Part shown: piece by piece, positions 22,250-33,057 of the stretch
How the letters are laid out: each line of letters begins with the position of its first letter
Position numbering within the stretch: position 1 is the first letter of the stretch
Source of the DNA: Venturia oleaginea
Taxonomy: Eukaryota; Ascomycota; Dothideomycetes; Venturiales; Venturiaceae
Assembly (NCBI GenBank): GCA_013176395.1
Contig: JABMLP010000020.1
Coordinates: forward strand, 1,109,000-1,172,999
Direction of reading: 5' to 3'
DNA: 64,000 nt
Made by a program: the position numbers and the translations under genes
The notes under the pieces: generated by a model
Told to the model about the DNA's origin: nothing
The model's input: only the letters and a program-made list of their open reading frames with translations
Database searches by the model: none

Positions 22250-23605
22250 CTACGCATGCAAAGTCTTATAACTCGTGTATACCAAACTCTTATCCCCTTC
22301 TTTATCAGCAAGTCCATGCCAGAAGAACATGCCTCCCAAACCCCTGCTCTTCGCATACCTCGCCTTAGCAGCGACTGTATCAACATTATCATACGTCACG
22401 AATCCTCCGTCCCCACCAACACAGAACGCAGCAACAGGTCCTTCATCAACACATTCTTGCGTGCCGGGACGTGGGAGATTTTTGTAGTCAAACGCACCGC
22501 CACTTCCACCACAGCTGTTACAGGCCTGGTTTATGTTATTGCAATTGAGGAACGACCAGCCGTAGCATGGACATCCGAGGAGGATTTTGTTTGGTGGAAA
22601 ACCTTTGCCGAGGATGTAATCAAGTGCGGGATGAGTGGAGCCGCCGCCATACTTTGGGTAGAGTTGGGCGTGGTGGCCCGATATTCTAGTTGCAGATGTT
22701 AGCGTATCGAGCGGGCTCATTTCCCCAACATCAATAGCAATGGTATCCATTAATCGCAAAGAAATATTGCAGAAAAAATGTCATCACATGCTTGAGAGTG
22801 AGAAGCTGGGCGTGCCGTTCAACCGGGTGGAAAGATTGTCCCGACAGATCGATATAACAACGCACCTTGGATCGCCCCAGTCGCCGGTGAAGTCATAGGC
22901 CATCAAATTCAGGAAGTCAATGCTTGAAGCTAGCCGTGGAAGGTCGTACCGGTTGAGGACCCATTCGCCCGCTGGCAACGCTGTTGAAACGATATATCGA
23001 GGAGCAGGAAGATGACATCGAAGGCTGGCCATCAATTGAGCATAATTTTCGCCTTCCCAGGGCTCTGCATACTCCCAGTCGATATCGATACCATCGAAAT
23101 AGTACTGATCAACAAGACATCTGGCGCTTATGGCGAAACGAGTGCGGCGACTTCCGTCACAGCTTGCGTTGGAAAATGCGGCCTTGTTACCTTTTGCTCC
23201 GCCGACAGAAAGAATGAGCTTGAGATGACTGTACCGCGATTTGAGCTGTGCGAGTGCCCGGAGACAACCTCGGGTGCCATCGATGGGTATGTTGCAGTCG
23301 GTCTCGTAGTCATCGAGCTGTGGTTATATTAACAACAATGATTTTTCTCTACGGTGTAGTGCCCTCACATAGACCTCTCCAGATTCGCTAATAGCTGCAA
23401 AAGCATAGAATACATGGGATATTACTTCACATCGCAGCGACGAAGGTGGGAAGTCGACTGAAGCTCTGTAGTTTGGATAGTAGACCGCATTGGCGTACAT
23501 ACGCATGGGAGGGGATGACCACTTCGATTGAGCGTGTTCTTCTGGTCTTCGGTGGAAGGCGCTGGGGGCCTGTTCAAGCCAGTGTGGCCGCGCTGGACCG
23601 AACAT
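22250..23605 (-). CDS. Glycoside hydrolase family 18 chitinase
   Basis: Three exons (23605-23369, 23317-22866, 22685-22250) give 374 residues. The ATG at 23605 has a good CACC context; a later in-frame ATG at 23506 would give 341 residues. GH18 enzymes hydrolyse chitin through a TIM barrel. The SVGG strand and the catalytic DxxDxDxE motif are present, with DGIDIDWE at about residues 154-161 and Glu161 as the predicted acid. The MAYDF segment and a C-terminal GGMFFW segment also fit. There is no signal peptide, so it may be an intracellular or autolysis-type chitinase. The second intron (180 nt) is unusually long but has a CTAAC branch point just before its TAG acceptor. Confidence 0.9.
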
Positions 23606-24879
23606 GGTGAAGGTATTTCTGGTGACTACAGGCTATTCGATGTGAGGGTAGGTAGATCTGATGATGAAGCGGAAAATGGGAGCGAGGTGGAGGTAGAGTG
23701 GAGAAGAGGGTCAAAAGGTCGAGCCGATTCAAGAAGTTGTGTATGGTCGATGAGCCGTCGGATTTTGGCAAGAGCGATGCGTGGACAAAGAATATGTTCG
23801 ACTATCTCATCCGATTGTATGGCTGCTATGTTGCTGACAAAAGTTATCAGACTTGGGTTGTGAGCGTTGTCACTCCTGGAAATTACCTCTGTTATGGTTG
23901 TCATTTCACCAAGCCTCTCATTCTCCTGCGATTCCTCTGCTGCATGTTTCGTGATATCAGTGAATTATATGGAAGGATTGTTGTACGACTTGAGATGTAA
24001 CATGTGTGTCCTTGGGGTGCAAAGTATCTGCCACCAACGAGTAGATGAACAAGGCTGCAATATCAGCCAGAGACTCCAAATATGTACCGCGACCCAAATC
24101 GGACCTGAAAATACCAGACTAGACAACATGCCAGAACGGGGGTAAAATGCGAGACGGGTGGCACTAACTTCATTGCGTGCACAGAAATATGATATCAGAT
24201 TTTGCGACAAAGATCAACAGGGTTTCATTCGTCGATGATGCAGAGATGCAGCCAATTTACCCAGGATGAGGTTACAATGCAGATTCGAGCTCCATGACGG
24301 ATCCTTTTCTAGCAATACCTATCGGAAAGGTTTGGGTCTTGAAGGGGAGTACATCAAATAGACGTACTTAGTACTAGGTTAGTATAGTCTAGGTCTGGTA
24401 GATGGTCCTCAGTTCGTGTCCCCAGTTCGTTTCCCCAGTTCGTGTCCCCAGTTCGTTTCCCCAGTTCGTTTCCCCAGTTCGTGTCCCCAGTTCGTGTCCC
24501 CAGTTCGTGTCCTCAGTTCGTGTCCCCAGTTCGTGTCCCCATACTCGGTATACTCAACAAGGCATCGATGGAGCAAATAACTGTAAACCACCGTTATTGC
24601 GTGCATGCGACCTGAGGAGGCGAACCATGTGGGGGCCATTCATGCAATGTGACCAGCTACATTGCCATTGATTGCGGATGGATGAAGGTGGAAAAGAGCA
24701 TGAGAGCACCAGGAATACGATACAACGCCTGGCATTTGCCAAGGCGTGGGGGTCTCTGCTCAAGCATCCTCCGTCACTCCGTCTCAACACCACAAACTGT
24801 CAACCAACTCGTACCTCCCATCCTGGTCTACACTGCTACCACAACCATTTCGGCCATCAACAGCCGAATCCCGATAACC
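23606..24879. other. Intergenic region with minisatellite
   Basis: A minus-strand open frame (23904-23626) runs into the chitinase leader but shows no recognisable domain. The rest has no gene. The notable content is the 13-bp array at 24408-24541. Confidence 0.45.
24408..24541. repeat. 13-bp minisatellite, ten copies
   Basis: The unit CCAGTTCGTGTCC recurs at an exact 13-bp period (AGTTCG at 24411, 24424 and on to 24528). The only variation is GTGTC/GTTTC plus one CCTC. Its homogeneity suggests recent expansion. Confidence 0.92.
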
Positions 24880-25678
24880 ATGGCTATTGTCGACGCGCCT
24901 CAATACAACTTCTCCTTCGACGAGTTCCTGAAGCGAGAGTACCGCTTTGGCATTGCTCCTGATCAGCCAACATGCAAGGCCTTTCTTGCTGGACACTGTC
25001 CACTCGGAAACAGCTGTCCTGACAAGCACCCAGCCAGGACCACTCAATATAACAAGTAAGCTATGGCCGTGTGCGTGCATCTTGCTGGACATCTACTTGC
25101 TAACACCCAACCTCATTAGTTTGATATGCAAACATTTCCTACGAGGACTGTGCAAGAAAGGCGAGAATTGCGAGTTCTTGCACTCTTTCAATCTGCGCAA
25201 GATGCCCGAGTGCAACTATTGGCAACGTCATCAAACCTGTCCTGCTGGCGACGACTGCGCATACCAACACACCGACCCATCCTTCAAACGTCCTACCTGT
25301 CCACACTACGAACGCGGGTTTTGCCCGCTGGGCCCAGTGTGCGCTAACAGACACATTCGAAAAGAGAGGTTATGCAAATACTACTTGGCTGGATTCTGTC
25401 CAAACGGTAGGGGTTGTCAAGAAGGCGCACATCCCCGATTTCCCACAGATCTCAGGAAGCCAGAGGTTCTGACACAAAAGACCCCCGAGGAGCTTGAACG
25501 AGAGAAGGAAGAGCGCGAGAGGCAGGTCAGAGAAGAGGAGGACAGGGAACGTGAAAGAGAGGAGCGCATGGGTCCAGGCCAAGGATCTGGAGGTGGCAGA
25601 GGTAGATGGACAGGGAGGAGGAGGAATAGAGGCCGAGGCGGCGGAGGAGGAAAGCAGCGGCCGCACTTCAACAGCTGA
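24880..25678 (+). CDS. YTH1: mRNA 3'-end processing zinc-finger protein (Yth1/CPSF30)
   Basis: Two exons (24880-25055 and 25120-25678) give 244 residues. This is the RNA-binding subunit of the cleavage and polyadenylation factor, recognising the polyadenylation signal region in the nucleus. Five CCCH zinc fingers run in tandem from about residue 31 to 180, the family's standard number. Examples are [19 protein letters not shown] and [19 protein letters not shown]. The C-terminal tail is a charged Glu/Arg helix followed by Gly/Arg-rich RGG-like repeats. The 64-nt intron splits the region between fingers 1 and 2. The gene is intact and typical. Confidence 0.95.
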
Positions 25679-27393
25679 GGGACAGGACAAATGCTGAAAA
25701 CGAACCACAATACTCCCCTGATGGTCAGCTAACGATGTGCCCGATATCGTCCGCCTTGTCGTGACACCAACATCCGAGATCACAACTTAGTCAAGCAGCC
25801 TGCAATCCTGCCCAAGGAAGGCAGAAGTGGTGCTCCTTGCAAAGCGCGACCGCAGATATCTCCGAGCAATTGGCCGAATAGCCAGAAGATTCTATCGGCC
25901 CAGAGTGCTAAAGTGCAGTAATGCTAGTGGAGGCCTCATTGACCTGTGATTGCCACTTGAGGCAGTTCCGGAGTATCGAATGTTACATACTCTATATGAA
26001 AATAGATCAACGATTGTTTGCGACCATCCAGGTTAACGCAGGACTCCCAGATTATCGAGTTAGTTTCGTTCTGACTATCCTGCAGTCCTCTGGGATTCCT
26101 TCGTTGTTTTGATCCGGCTGCGGACTCCTCGCATTCTGAAAATATAGGCTGGGCAGGCAGCGAATGAGAGGTACACACTACGTAGCTTTAGTCTTCACTG
26201 GACGATTTCAGGATTCTCAGCTGATCGGGTCAAAGTCTAGACTTTTGGAAAGCTCATTTGATCATGTCGTTGGCGCCGCAGACCGGATACTATGCCTCCG
26301 GCTGCAGGTAAATAATTTTGAATGCACTCATATTATGCAGGAGAGCCTGAAGTTGGCAAATGATGGGAGATACTACTCGGAAACTTTTCCCAATCGAACG
26401 ACCTAGTTCCGTTACGTCATCCTGAAATCAACCTAGAAACCAACCCAGAAACCAACCCTGCTATCACTCTTGACCGACAACTTTCGATGCTCACGCCAGC
26501 ACCATTTATCTCGCTCCGAAAGTACGAAGAACTGTCAATCTTAATCTCGTTAAGTAGATTTCATTTGAGATTCCAAATCCCTCACGGGTTACCGAACTTA
26601 ACTAACATACAGACAAATCTTCCAAAAATGTTAACCTAGAATTTTCCTCCCGTTCCTTCACACCAGCAATAGAGCAGCAAAAAAAATCAACTTGAGTTGA
26701 CTCGACGCAGCTTTGATCTGCGGACCTCCAGTGCTCTTTCACTTTCGTGTTAGAATGACGTGGTAACCACCTCCCTGGTCGGTCATTAGCAGCTGACTTT
26801 AATACTGGGAGAGAGTATGGTAGTGAAGGAAGAGGAGATCACTTACACCATCGAGCCTTTTTGTGAGATTGATGGTAGGAGTCTTGGGTAGTTTGTATAT
26901 GATCTTTCGCTGAAGCTGAAATGGGAGTGCTGGGCACCTATCTTAATTTATCGTCTTCTTGTTTCAGACTTCCCATTTAGAGTTTAGAAGTCAAGACTTG
27001 AAACGGAGTTTGGGCTGATACTATTCCTGTTGTTGTACATATCTTCAATTTTTCTTCACTGATATGAAGCAGGCCATTGGTAGTGCTGCCACGACCATAC
27101 AGTGACTTGGCCGTACGCAATGGAGAGTTACTGTCATCAAGAATACTATGGCTTTTGAAACGATCGAGACAACAGAGGATCTGGGCCACTGGGCTGGTAA
27201 CCCGAATGTATCAAACAAGGCTGAGACGGCTCGAAATGTTCAAGCGCTAGGCTGATATTAATCTTCAGGGATTACCCGATCAGGGAAGTAGCTCCCCGCG
27301 ACCTTGCAGAACATCAACAACTTCAATAACAACAATGCCTTGAGCTCACCAAATACGCAAACCTCGAGACCCACGAAGCACACACCAGTCACC
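25679..27393. other. Long intergenic region
   Basis: No protein gene is supported over 1.7 kb. The one structured element I see is the tRNA-Val-like sequence at 26699-26784. The rest is unremarkable AT-rich spacer. Confidence 0.5.
26699..26784 (-). tRNA. tRNA-Val(AAC)-like sequence, probably degenerate
   Basis: On the minus strand a D-arm-like GGTGGTTACCAC is followed by a CTAACAC anticodon loop (AAC, Val). A putative intron follows. The T-arm is perfect (CGCAG, loop ATCAAAG, CTGCG). A run of eight T, a Pol III terminator, lies about 10 bp downstream. The acceptor stem pairs only with a one-base bulge and the D and anticodon stems are poor, unlike the intact tRNA-Val at 30301. I judge it a decayed copy; a scan with tRNAscan-SE would settle it. 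Confidence 0.3.
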
Positions 27394-28389
27394 ATGATCC
27401 CCTCCGCAACCACCGTCCCAGAGACATTGATCATCCCTGGGCTCACCACCTCCACAATACCCACAACCCACGCTCTCCTCCCCGTCACCGAAGTTGGCCC
27501 CCATGACAAGTTAAGCCGCTTGCCAGCAATACTCCTCATCCACGGCAACAGGTATGTTGACCAATCTTCTGTCTTCAGTCCCAATATCTGGCAATATCTC
27601 TAGATCACATCGCATTGCCTTCATACAATGAGATTACAGAACGAAAGACTAACCGTCTGGCAAACAGCTTCGACTCCAAAATCTTCAAGTACATCCTGGC
27701 ATCGCCTTCGACCTGCCCGGCCATGGCCAAAGCGCAAACGCAGTGGATCCACAAAGAACCTCCAATCAATCTGGTTATGCTCGGTGCGCGGTCGAGCTAC
27801 TCAATGCATTGAGTATCAAGGAAGTCATCATAGTGGGCTGGAGCTTGGGAGGTCATATAGTGATTGAGATGTTGTCGCTCTTTCCAGGTGTAAAGGGATT
27901 GATGATTGCTGGAACACCGCCTTGTGGACACGAAGAGAATGAATTGGGAAGGGCGTTCAATTTTGACAATGGATGGGAGAGTAGCCTTGCTGCGAGAGAT
28001 GATCTCGACTCTGCGGAACTTACTCTTTTTGCAGAAACCGCCGCGGATAAGCCTAAGGGTAGTGAACTTGCACCCTCTGATTTTCTGGATTGTGTCAAGC
28101 GCACAGATCAGAAAGCGAGGAAGTTGATGTTTCAAGGCTTGTCAAGGGCGCTGAAGGCAGGGGCTCTGACCAGAAGAAGCTTGTTCGAGAGACGAAAGTA
28201 CCGATTGCAGTTTTGAATGGCGAAAAGGACCCGTTCATTAACTTGGATTTCGTGAAGAAGGTCGAGTTTGGTAACCTATGGGGTAAGACGGTAATTGAGA
28301 TGCCAGGGCTTGGTCATGCGCCGTTCTACGGAGATCTAAGCCAGTTCCAGGGTCATCTGGAGTCGTTTGTGGACGATGTTTCGAGATGA
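27394..28389 (+). pseudogene. Alpha/beta hydrolase, frameshifted
   Basis: The first exon (from ATG 27394) ends in LLIHGN, an oxyanion-type motif. It splices after about 160 nt through a roughly 120-nt GTATGT...ACAG intron. The frame must then shift near 27690 to enter AFDLPGHGQSANA and the nucleophile elbow GWSLGGH (near 27840). It must shift again at a GGGG run near 28155 to reach the C-terminal block, with the Asp in LNGEKDPF and the His in GLGHAPF. The catalytic Ser, Asp and His segments are all recognisable, so the fold is clear, but no continuous product exists as written. Confidence 0.65.
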
Positions 28390-29007
28390 GGATTAGCACG
28401 GAATGAATACTCACGCTTGATGATGAAGGTTACGAGGTATGAGTTAACGAAGAGCACGGTTTGAGCGATTATACCAATATATTCTCAGCGACGAATTCTG
28501 AACAAGTCACTCAAAATTGGTCTAGCAATTCATGTCCCTCGCCGAAGCATCAATAAAAGTTCACATCGCCCATCTCGAGATCGATATATCGATAATTTTC
28601 TTGCAATATTTTCAAAAGCAAATTGTTGGATATTTTATCGACATCGATCCTGAACCGAAAGACTGCGAGTATATAACGGGGTCCTAGATTCAAGCGTGTG
28701 AAAAGGGAGATCAATCATAGGCCTCCCTATGTCACTTCCTTCTCTCCCTTCCTCTTTTTCTCCACCCTGCCATCTAATTTATATGGCAATGGCACCGATG
28801 ATCCCCGTAATTCCTGCGGTCGTCCACAATTCTCCGAATGGATCTCATGAATCGTCGCTGGTGAATCCAATCCGTGCGTTGCACGTTTCTCATCTGCGGA
28901 CGTTGCACCATTTTCACCAGCACCATCGAGTTCAGTCCGTAGGACAGAAACAACGATACCATCTAATTCTGCTTTTCCATCTTCATTGGCGTCGATTGCT
29001 TCTTTGA
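28390..29007. other. Intergenic region
   Basis: No gene supported; the open frame at 28729-29007 shows no protein-like features. It separates the 3' end of the hydrolase from the 3' end of the next minus-strand gene. Confidence 0.45.
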
Positions 29008-29836
29008 TTATGGCTCTTTTTTGCGTTGGCGGAGGTGGAAGTAGGGTAGGCAGAGGGCGATGGCGAGGGTGCCCATGCCTATTCCGACGCCTATTCCTAT
29101 TCCTTCGCCTTTGGCTAGGGTGTTTCCTTTCGATGATGGAGTGTTGGTGATGTTGTTGTTGTTGTTGTTGTCGAGTTTATGCAACCGAGTTAGTTTAGGA
29201 AGTCTGGTGCTGTTGGGAGGCTGGCTAGAAATAAGTATTTGGTTTAGCTTTCGAGATTCAAATCTAGGAGTAACAAAAGTATATAGAGAAGGGGGATACA
29301 AGTACCCAGCACTAGCATTAATCCAGGTTGACACGGTTTCTAGGCTCATGTTAGCCTTCCAGTTTGTGAGAGAGAGAAGGGGCTTCCATTGGAAACATAG
29401 GTACGCCGTTGGTCCATATCCTAACATCGAGCTTTGGCCCAAATATGATACTTCTCAATCTCTGCGTACTGGCACATATACAATCTACCGTCACGATTGC
29501 GCACCCAGAAGGCGTGATACCGTTCAGAACATCATTCAAACACGATTGCTACATGTCGTTAGTTTTATCGTCATCCATTTCCTATATCCAAGTGATATAA
29601 ATACTGGAAACGATGGTAATTTGATGAGTCCAGGTGTTACCATCGCCGTCGTCGTCCCATTTGTCGTTATTGTCGTTGGTGAGGCGGAATTTTGTCCTGC
29701 TACCCACGTCATAGTAAGGCTGAGCCAAATAACTAGATGGGCCTAAATTATCACTCACTCTCTCACTCACTACTGTAAAGACATTGTTGTTTGCAAGAAG
29801 ATTGAGGGTAAGTAAGCAGGAAGCGAAGCGGGGCAT
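29008..29836 (-). CDS. Secreted or membrane protein with CFEM-like cysteines (uncertain model)
   Basis: A start at 29836 gives a signal-peptide-like N-terminus, then an Asp/Asn-rich stretch. After an ACTAAC branch point and TAG acceptor, a segment beginning near 29543 has the spacing C-x12-C-x6-C-x-C. That resembles the second half of a CFEM domain (the fungal eight-cysteine extracellular domain). A later block (to 29008) has one membrane segment rich in Gly/Ile followed by a basic cytoplasmic tail. I could not define all splice sites, and the first CFEM cysteines are not seen, so exon boundaries are approximate and the gene may be damaged. Confidence 0.4.
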
Positions 29837-30300
29837 TTGCGATATCTGTGAGCTTTTTCCTTTAGCGAATGGAAAGGTCGAAATAAGCCTCATATATTAG
29901 AGAGGTAGGATCGCTGTAATTTGGTGTTCGGAGGCAAATGATTTAATGTTACCTTTTGCTTCGAAGAACTCTGTTACATTGTGTCGTCGTGAACGCGGAC
30001 TATTCGCCGATCTTCAGCCTCGGATGTTCAAACGTCTCAGCCTTGTTGCCGACTTCCGAGATCAACAGCAGTGCTGCATTTCACATATAGCCAACTATGA
30101 TCTATTGGCGTTATCGATCCATTTGCAGGAATATTATTTCTCGTATTCTTCTTTGAAATTATAACGTACTAGCTTGGTCATTAGCCTCATTTTCATATTC
30201 CACATCTGTCGACAATCGATAACCCCTTATCGATCTCGCATCACAAACCCAATAATTTATTGATAGATAAATTTTCCCAGTCATCCTTCACCAGAAGATA
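29837..30300. other. Intergenic region
   Basis: Divergent promoter space between the membrane-protein model and the tRNA-Val gene. No other feature is seen. Confidence 0.45.
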
Positions 30301-30401
30301 GGTTCCGTGGTGTAGTTGGTTATCACGTCAGTCTAACAACTGCTTGCATAGCAAGTAAAGTCGTGCATTGAAGGTCCCCGGATCGAGCCCGGGCGGAATC
30401 A
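30301..30401 (+). tRNA. tRNA-Val (anticodon AAC) with intron
   Basis: The acceptor stem pairs GGTTCCG with CGGAATC, with discriminator A at 30401. The D-arm (GTG...CAC) is good. The anticodon stem is TCAGT/ATTGA, and the AAC anticodon lies at 30335-30337. An intron of about 27 nt begins just after the base 3' of the anticodon, the usual place in nuclear tRNAs. The T-arm is CCCGG, loop ATCGAGC, CCGGG. T-rich runs about 10-30 bp downstream can end Pol III transcription. Confidence 0.95.
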
Positions 30402-30720
30402 ATTCTTGCACTCTTTTGCCTTTTTGCTCTTTTGCTCTATTTGCTAATCATTCTATTTTACCTAAAACTTTTCCAAAATCGCCGAAAAGACGTCTCGCTA
30501 TCGAATTCTACCAGCCATCCATCCAACCACCACAAAACCATCACTCTATCACTCCTACACCTCTCAAGCCTCCCGCTCTCAATTCTCTCCCTAGATTCCT
30601 AGCACACTCCTTCTCATGTAACGTTCCCCTCACACGCGTCTCCCACTCTCTCTCCACCCAGAAGCAGATTGAATATTCACACCACCGACACTTACATTTT
30701 CATGCTTGCAATCCCTTCCT
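30402..30720. other. Intergenic region 3' of the tRNA
   Basis: It contains the Pol III terminator-like T runs just after the tRNA. The open frame here starts inside the tRNA and is not a real gene. Confidence 0.5.
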
Positions 30721-31038
30721 CTATTCAGGCTTTGCTTTCCCCAATGGTCGAATCCGGGAGAGCGGCTTTGAGATAAGAGGTGTTGTCTTGGGATTGGGAT
30801 CCCATATGTATTTTGGATGGAGCGGGGTTTGAAATTCTATTTTATGTGTGGTGGGTGATGACGGGGGAGAATTGGGTAATCCCGAAGACGTGGGTTCTTC
30901 GCTTAGTCGTGGTTGTGGTTGAGGTTGAGGAGTGGAAGTCGGCCTAATGAGCATTGATTCAAGTTTCCGTATCGGTTCAGTTTCTGCTTCAACTTCAGCT
31001 TTCGGTGACTTGAACGGTAGGCGCAATGGAAGTGGCAT
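30721..31038 (-). CDS. Possible Pro-rich protein
   Basis: A minus-strand frame of 105 residues rich in Pro, Ser and Lys with a short Pro-Gln repeat. It has no domain, signal or membrane segment. The opposite strand is also partly open. A GTAAGG...CAAAG intron-like sequence lies just upstream, but I could not join it in phase to a sensible exon. It may be the end of a larger gene or not a gene at all. Confidence 0.25.
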   Translation of the reverse strand: MPLPLRLPFKSPKAEVEAETEPIRKLESMLIRPTSTPQPQPQPRLSEEPTSSGLPNSPPSSPTTHKIEFQTPLHPKYIWDPNPKTTPLISKPLSRIRPLGKAKPE

Positions 31039-31150
31039 CTTTGCTTTCCCAGTGAAGGCTTTGAGGATAGGAGAATATTAGCTTAAGGTCATACGCAAAG
31101 ACCTTACATCAACGCCCATTCGAAATCCTGACTCCTTCATCGATGAGGTG

Positions 31151-31502
31151 TTAATCCCTCTCCATCGCCAAAAACAGATTGTCGCCAACAAGACACTCGC
31201 CCATCGAATCCACAGTCACTCCTATTCCGCCAAACTCTAGCAACGGAACTAACCTCACATGACTCTCTGACTCTTCACCTTCATAGTCATTCGTTTCAAT
31301 CCATACTCCAAACATGATATCCCCCACCATCCAACAATGCAGCCCGCTCCGTCTCTCTGCATACCCGATTTTGCTCAGCGCACTTTCGATCCCTCTCTTT
31401 TTTTGACCGATACATGACGGTGACTGGTACTGCGCACCAGGGACAGTCCCAGGTGAACTCTTTGGGCGAAAAGAAACGTGAGAAGAGGTTTGACAATGGC
31501 AT
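31151..31502 (-). pseudogene. Small C-x2-C protein, one frameshift
   Basis: From ATG 31502 the first 33 codons encode a basic N-terminus and a CPWC pair. At a run of seven A (coding strand, near 31402) the sensible frame shifts by one and continues to the stop at 31151, for a total of about 117 residues. Both parts look protein-coding and neither makes sense alone. One base in a homopolymer is the only defect, so a sequencing error is as likely as true decay. I do not recognise the family. Confidence 0.5.
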
Positions 31503-31913
31503 TGTGAGTGTTGCGCTGACACAGTCGATTGCCTGTTGTTATTGTTGCTGTATGCTTTAATTTCGTGATGGTAAGCAGTATATTGAGGTGTTCATGGGGA
31601 GAATCAAACCGCCTAGGTGGAGTTTTTATTTATGTCAAGTAAAAAGTGCATGACTTTGCCATTGATGAAATAAAGACGCCACGCTCTTACCATGAGCAAG
31701 CGCACGAGTGAAAACCGCTCCAAATAGGTCAATGGTCGTGTCTGGTGACGAGAGCCAAAGAAAAATAAATTAAAAACGATTGGCAGTCCCTGATGACATA
31801 CGGTAAAACAAACCCTACCGTTGTCCAATGGTATCCTGGTATATCCGCTACTTGCTCCCAAACTCTAGAATTTCAAGCCGCACTTAGACATGACAAACAA
31901 ACGTGAGCGCGAT
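31503..31913. other. Intergenic region
   Basis: No gene or repeat recognised between the CPWC gene and the 3' end of the Sos7 gene. Confidence 0.45.
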
Positions 31914-32832
31914 TCAGCTTTCCGTGCCCAGCATCTGCGATAGAGCCGTATGAGAAGCTCTATACCATCGTCCCTTCTGTTCCATATCATCAACACCGCC
32001 TTCTTCCCTTCGTTTCCTGGCTTCTTTGGCCTGTCCAACAACCGACTTCTTCTGAGCCAACAGTGGTTGTAATTCTGATTCTAGCCGTTCCAGTTCACGC
32101 GTCTTCCGAGGTACGTTGTTCTGTAGTGCGCGTATTTGGGCGTCTAGCGAGGACAGTTCCGATTCTCGCTCTGAGAGCAAGGTCAACGTCGCTGGTAGTG
32201 GGAGGTTCAAATTCGGGTTCGAGGATTTGGCTGGTGAGGGGTGCTCTGTGCGAAGAGTTTCGATTGTTGTTTGCAGATTGATGATTTGTTCTGGTAGATC
32301 TGCTAATATGGTTTTCTGAAGCTGGACTTGCTCGTATCCTATGCAATTGTCATTATCTCCAAGACGGATTTTTGGGTGTGAATTTGCCTACGTCTCGCCA
32401 ATTCCTTGCCTCTCCTCTCTAGGTCTTCAGCCATCTTCGCTACCTCCTCCTTATGCGCCTTCAACGCGGCTTTCTCTTCTGCGAGCTGAGTTTCGAGACG
32501 TGCATTTTCTTGGGGTTCGATAAACAGCGGCGTGTCGGAAGTGATTGCTTTCAAGAATTTCTCTTTGGTAACTTGCTCGTTATGTGAGAAACGTAATTTG
32601 GAAAATAGTTCCTGTCTCAATTAGTATATCTGAATGATTTTCTACATGATTTCATTCCCACCTTGTAATGCACTAGTTCTACAGCCAGTCCAGCTGGAGT
32701 TGTCCCTCCAAAGGTTCTGTCTGTAGAGACATCAGACGAACGCTTTTCGGCGCTACTCGATTTGCTGATATTATTTGCCAGCCGTATAATAGCCAGCTCG
32801 CTCTTGAATTCTGGTATGGAGAGGACGTCCAT
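31914..32832 (-). CDS. SOS7: Kinetochore protein Sos7
   Basis: Three exons (32832-32662, 32611-32392, 32338-31914) give 271 residues. Sos7 partners the KNL1-family protein Spc7 at the outer kinetochore and is needed for chromosome segregation in fission yeast. The conserved N-terminal signature ELFSKLRFSHNEQVTKEKFL starts exon 2. Long coiled coils follow at about residues 90-135 and 165-230, and the C-terminus is short and polar. I took the ATG at 32832; the open frame continues upstream without family character. It shares a 225-bp divergent promoter with the RS-rich gene at 33058. Confidence 0.85.
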
Positions 32833-33057
32833 GGTTAGTTTCGGCTTTGTTTGTGGTGTGTCATATGTCTTGCGTCGTTCGCAGTGTAAACAAAGCCTAA
32901 CGGTAGAACTGAGATAGTTCTGGTTGCAGGGATTATGAGCCAGATCTAAAAACACCGAAACGTGGGGAAACGCGACCTATGAATACACTGTACAATTCAC
33001 ACAATTTCACAAGAATACTTCTTTTTCCTGGTGCGGAAGGCGACTACAAAAATCACT

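Noticed and set aside
24408..24541. CRISPR-like array
   Set aside because: Units are contiguous 13-mers without spacers; it is a minisatellite in a fungal genome.
30368..30832. 154-codon plus-strand frame
   Set aside because: It starts inside the tRNA-Val gene and runs through its terminator; no splice or domain support.
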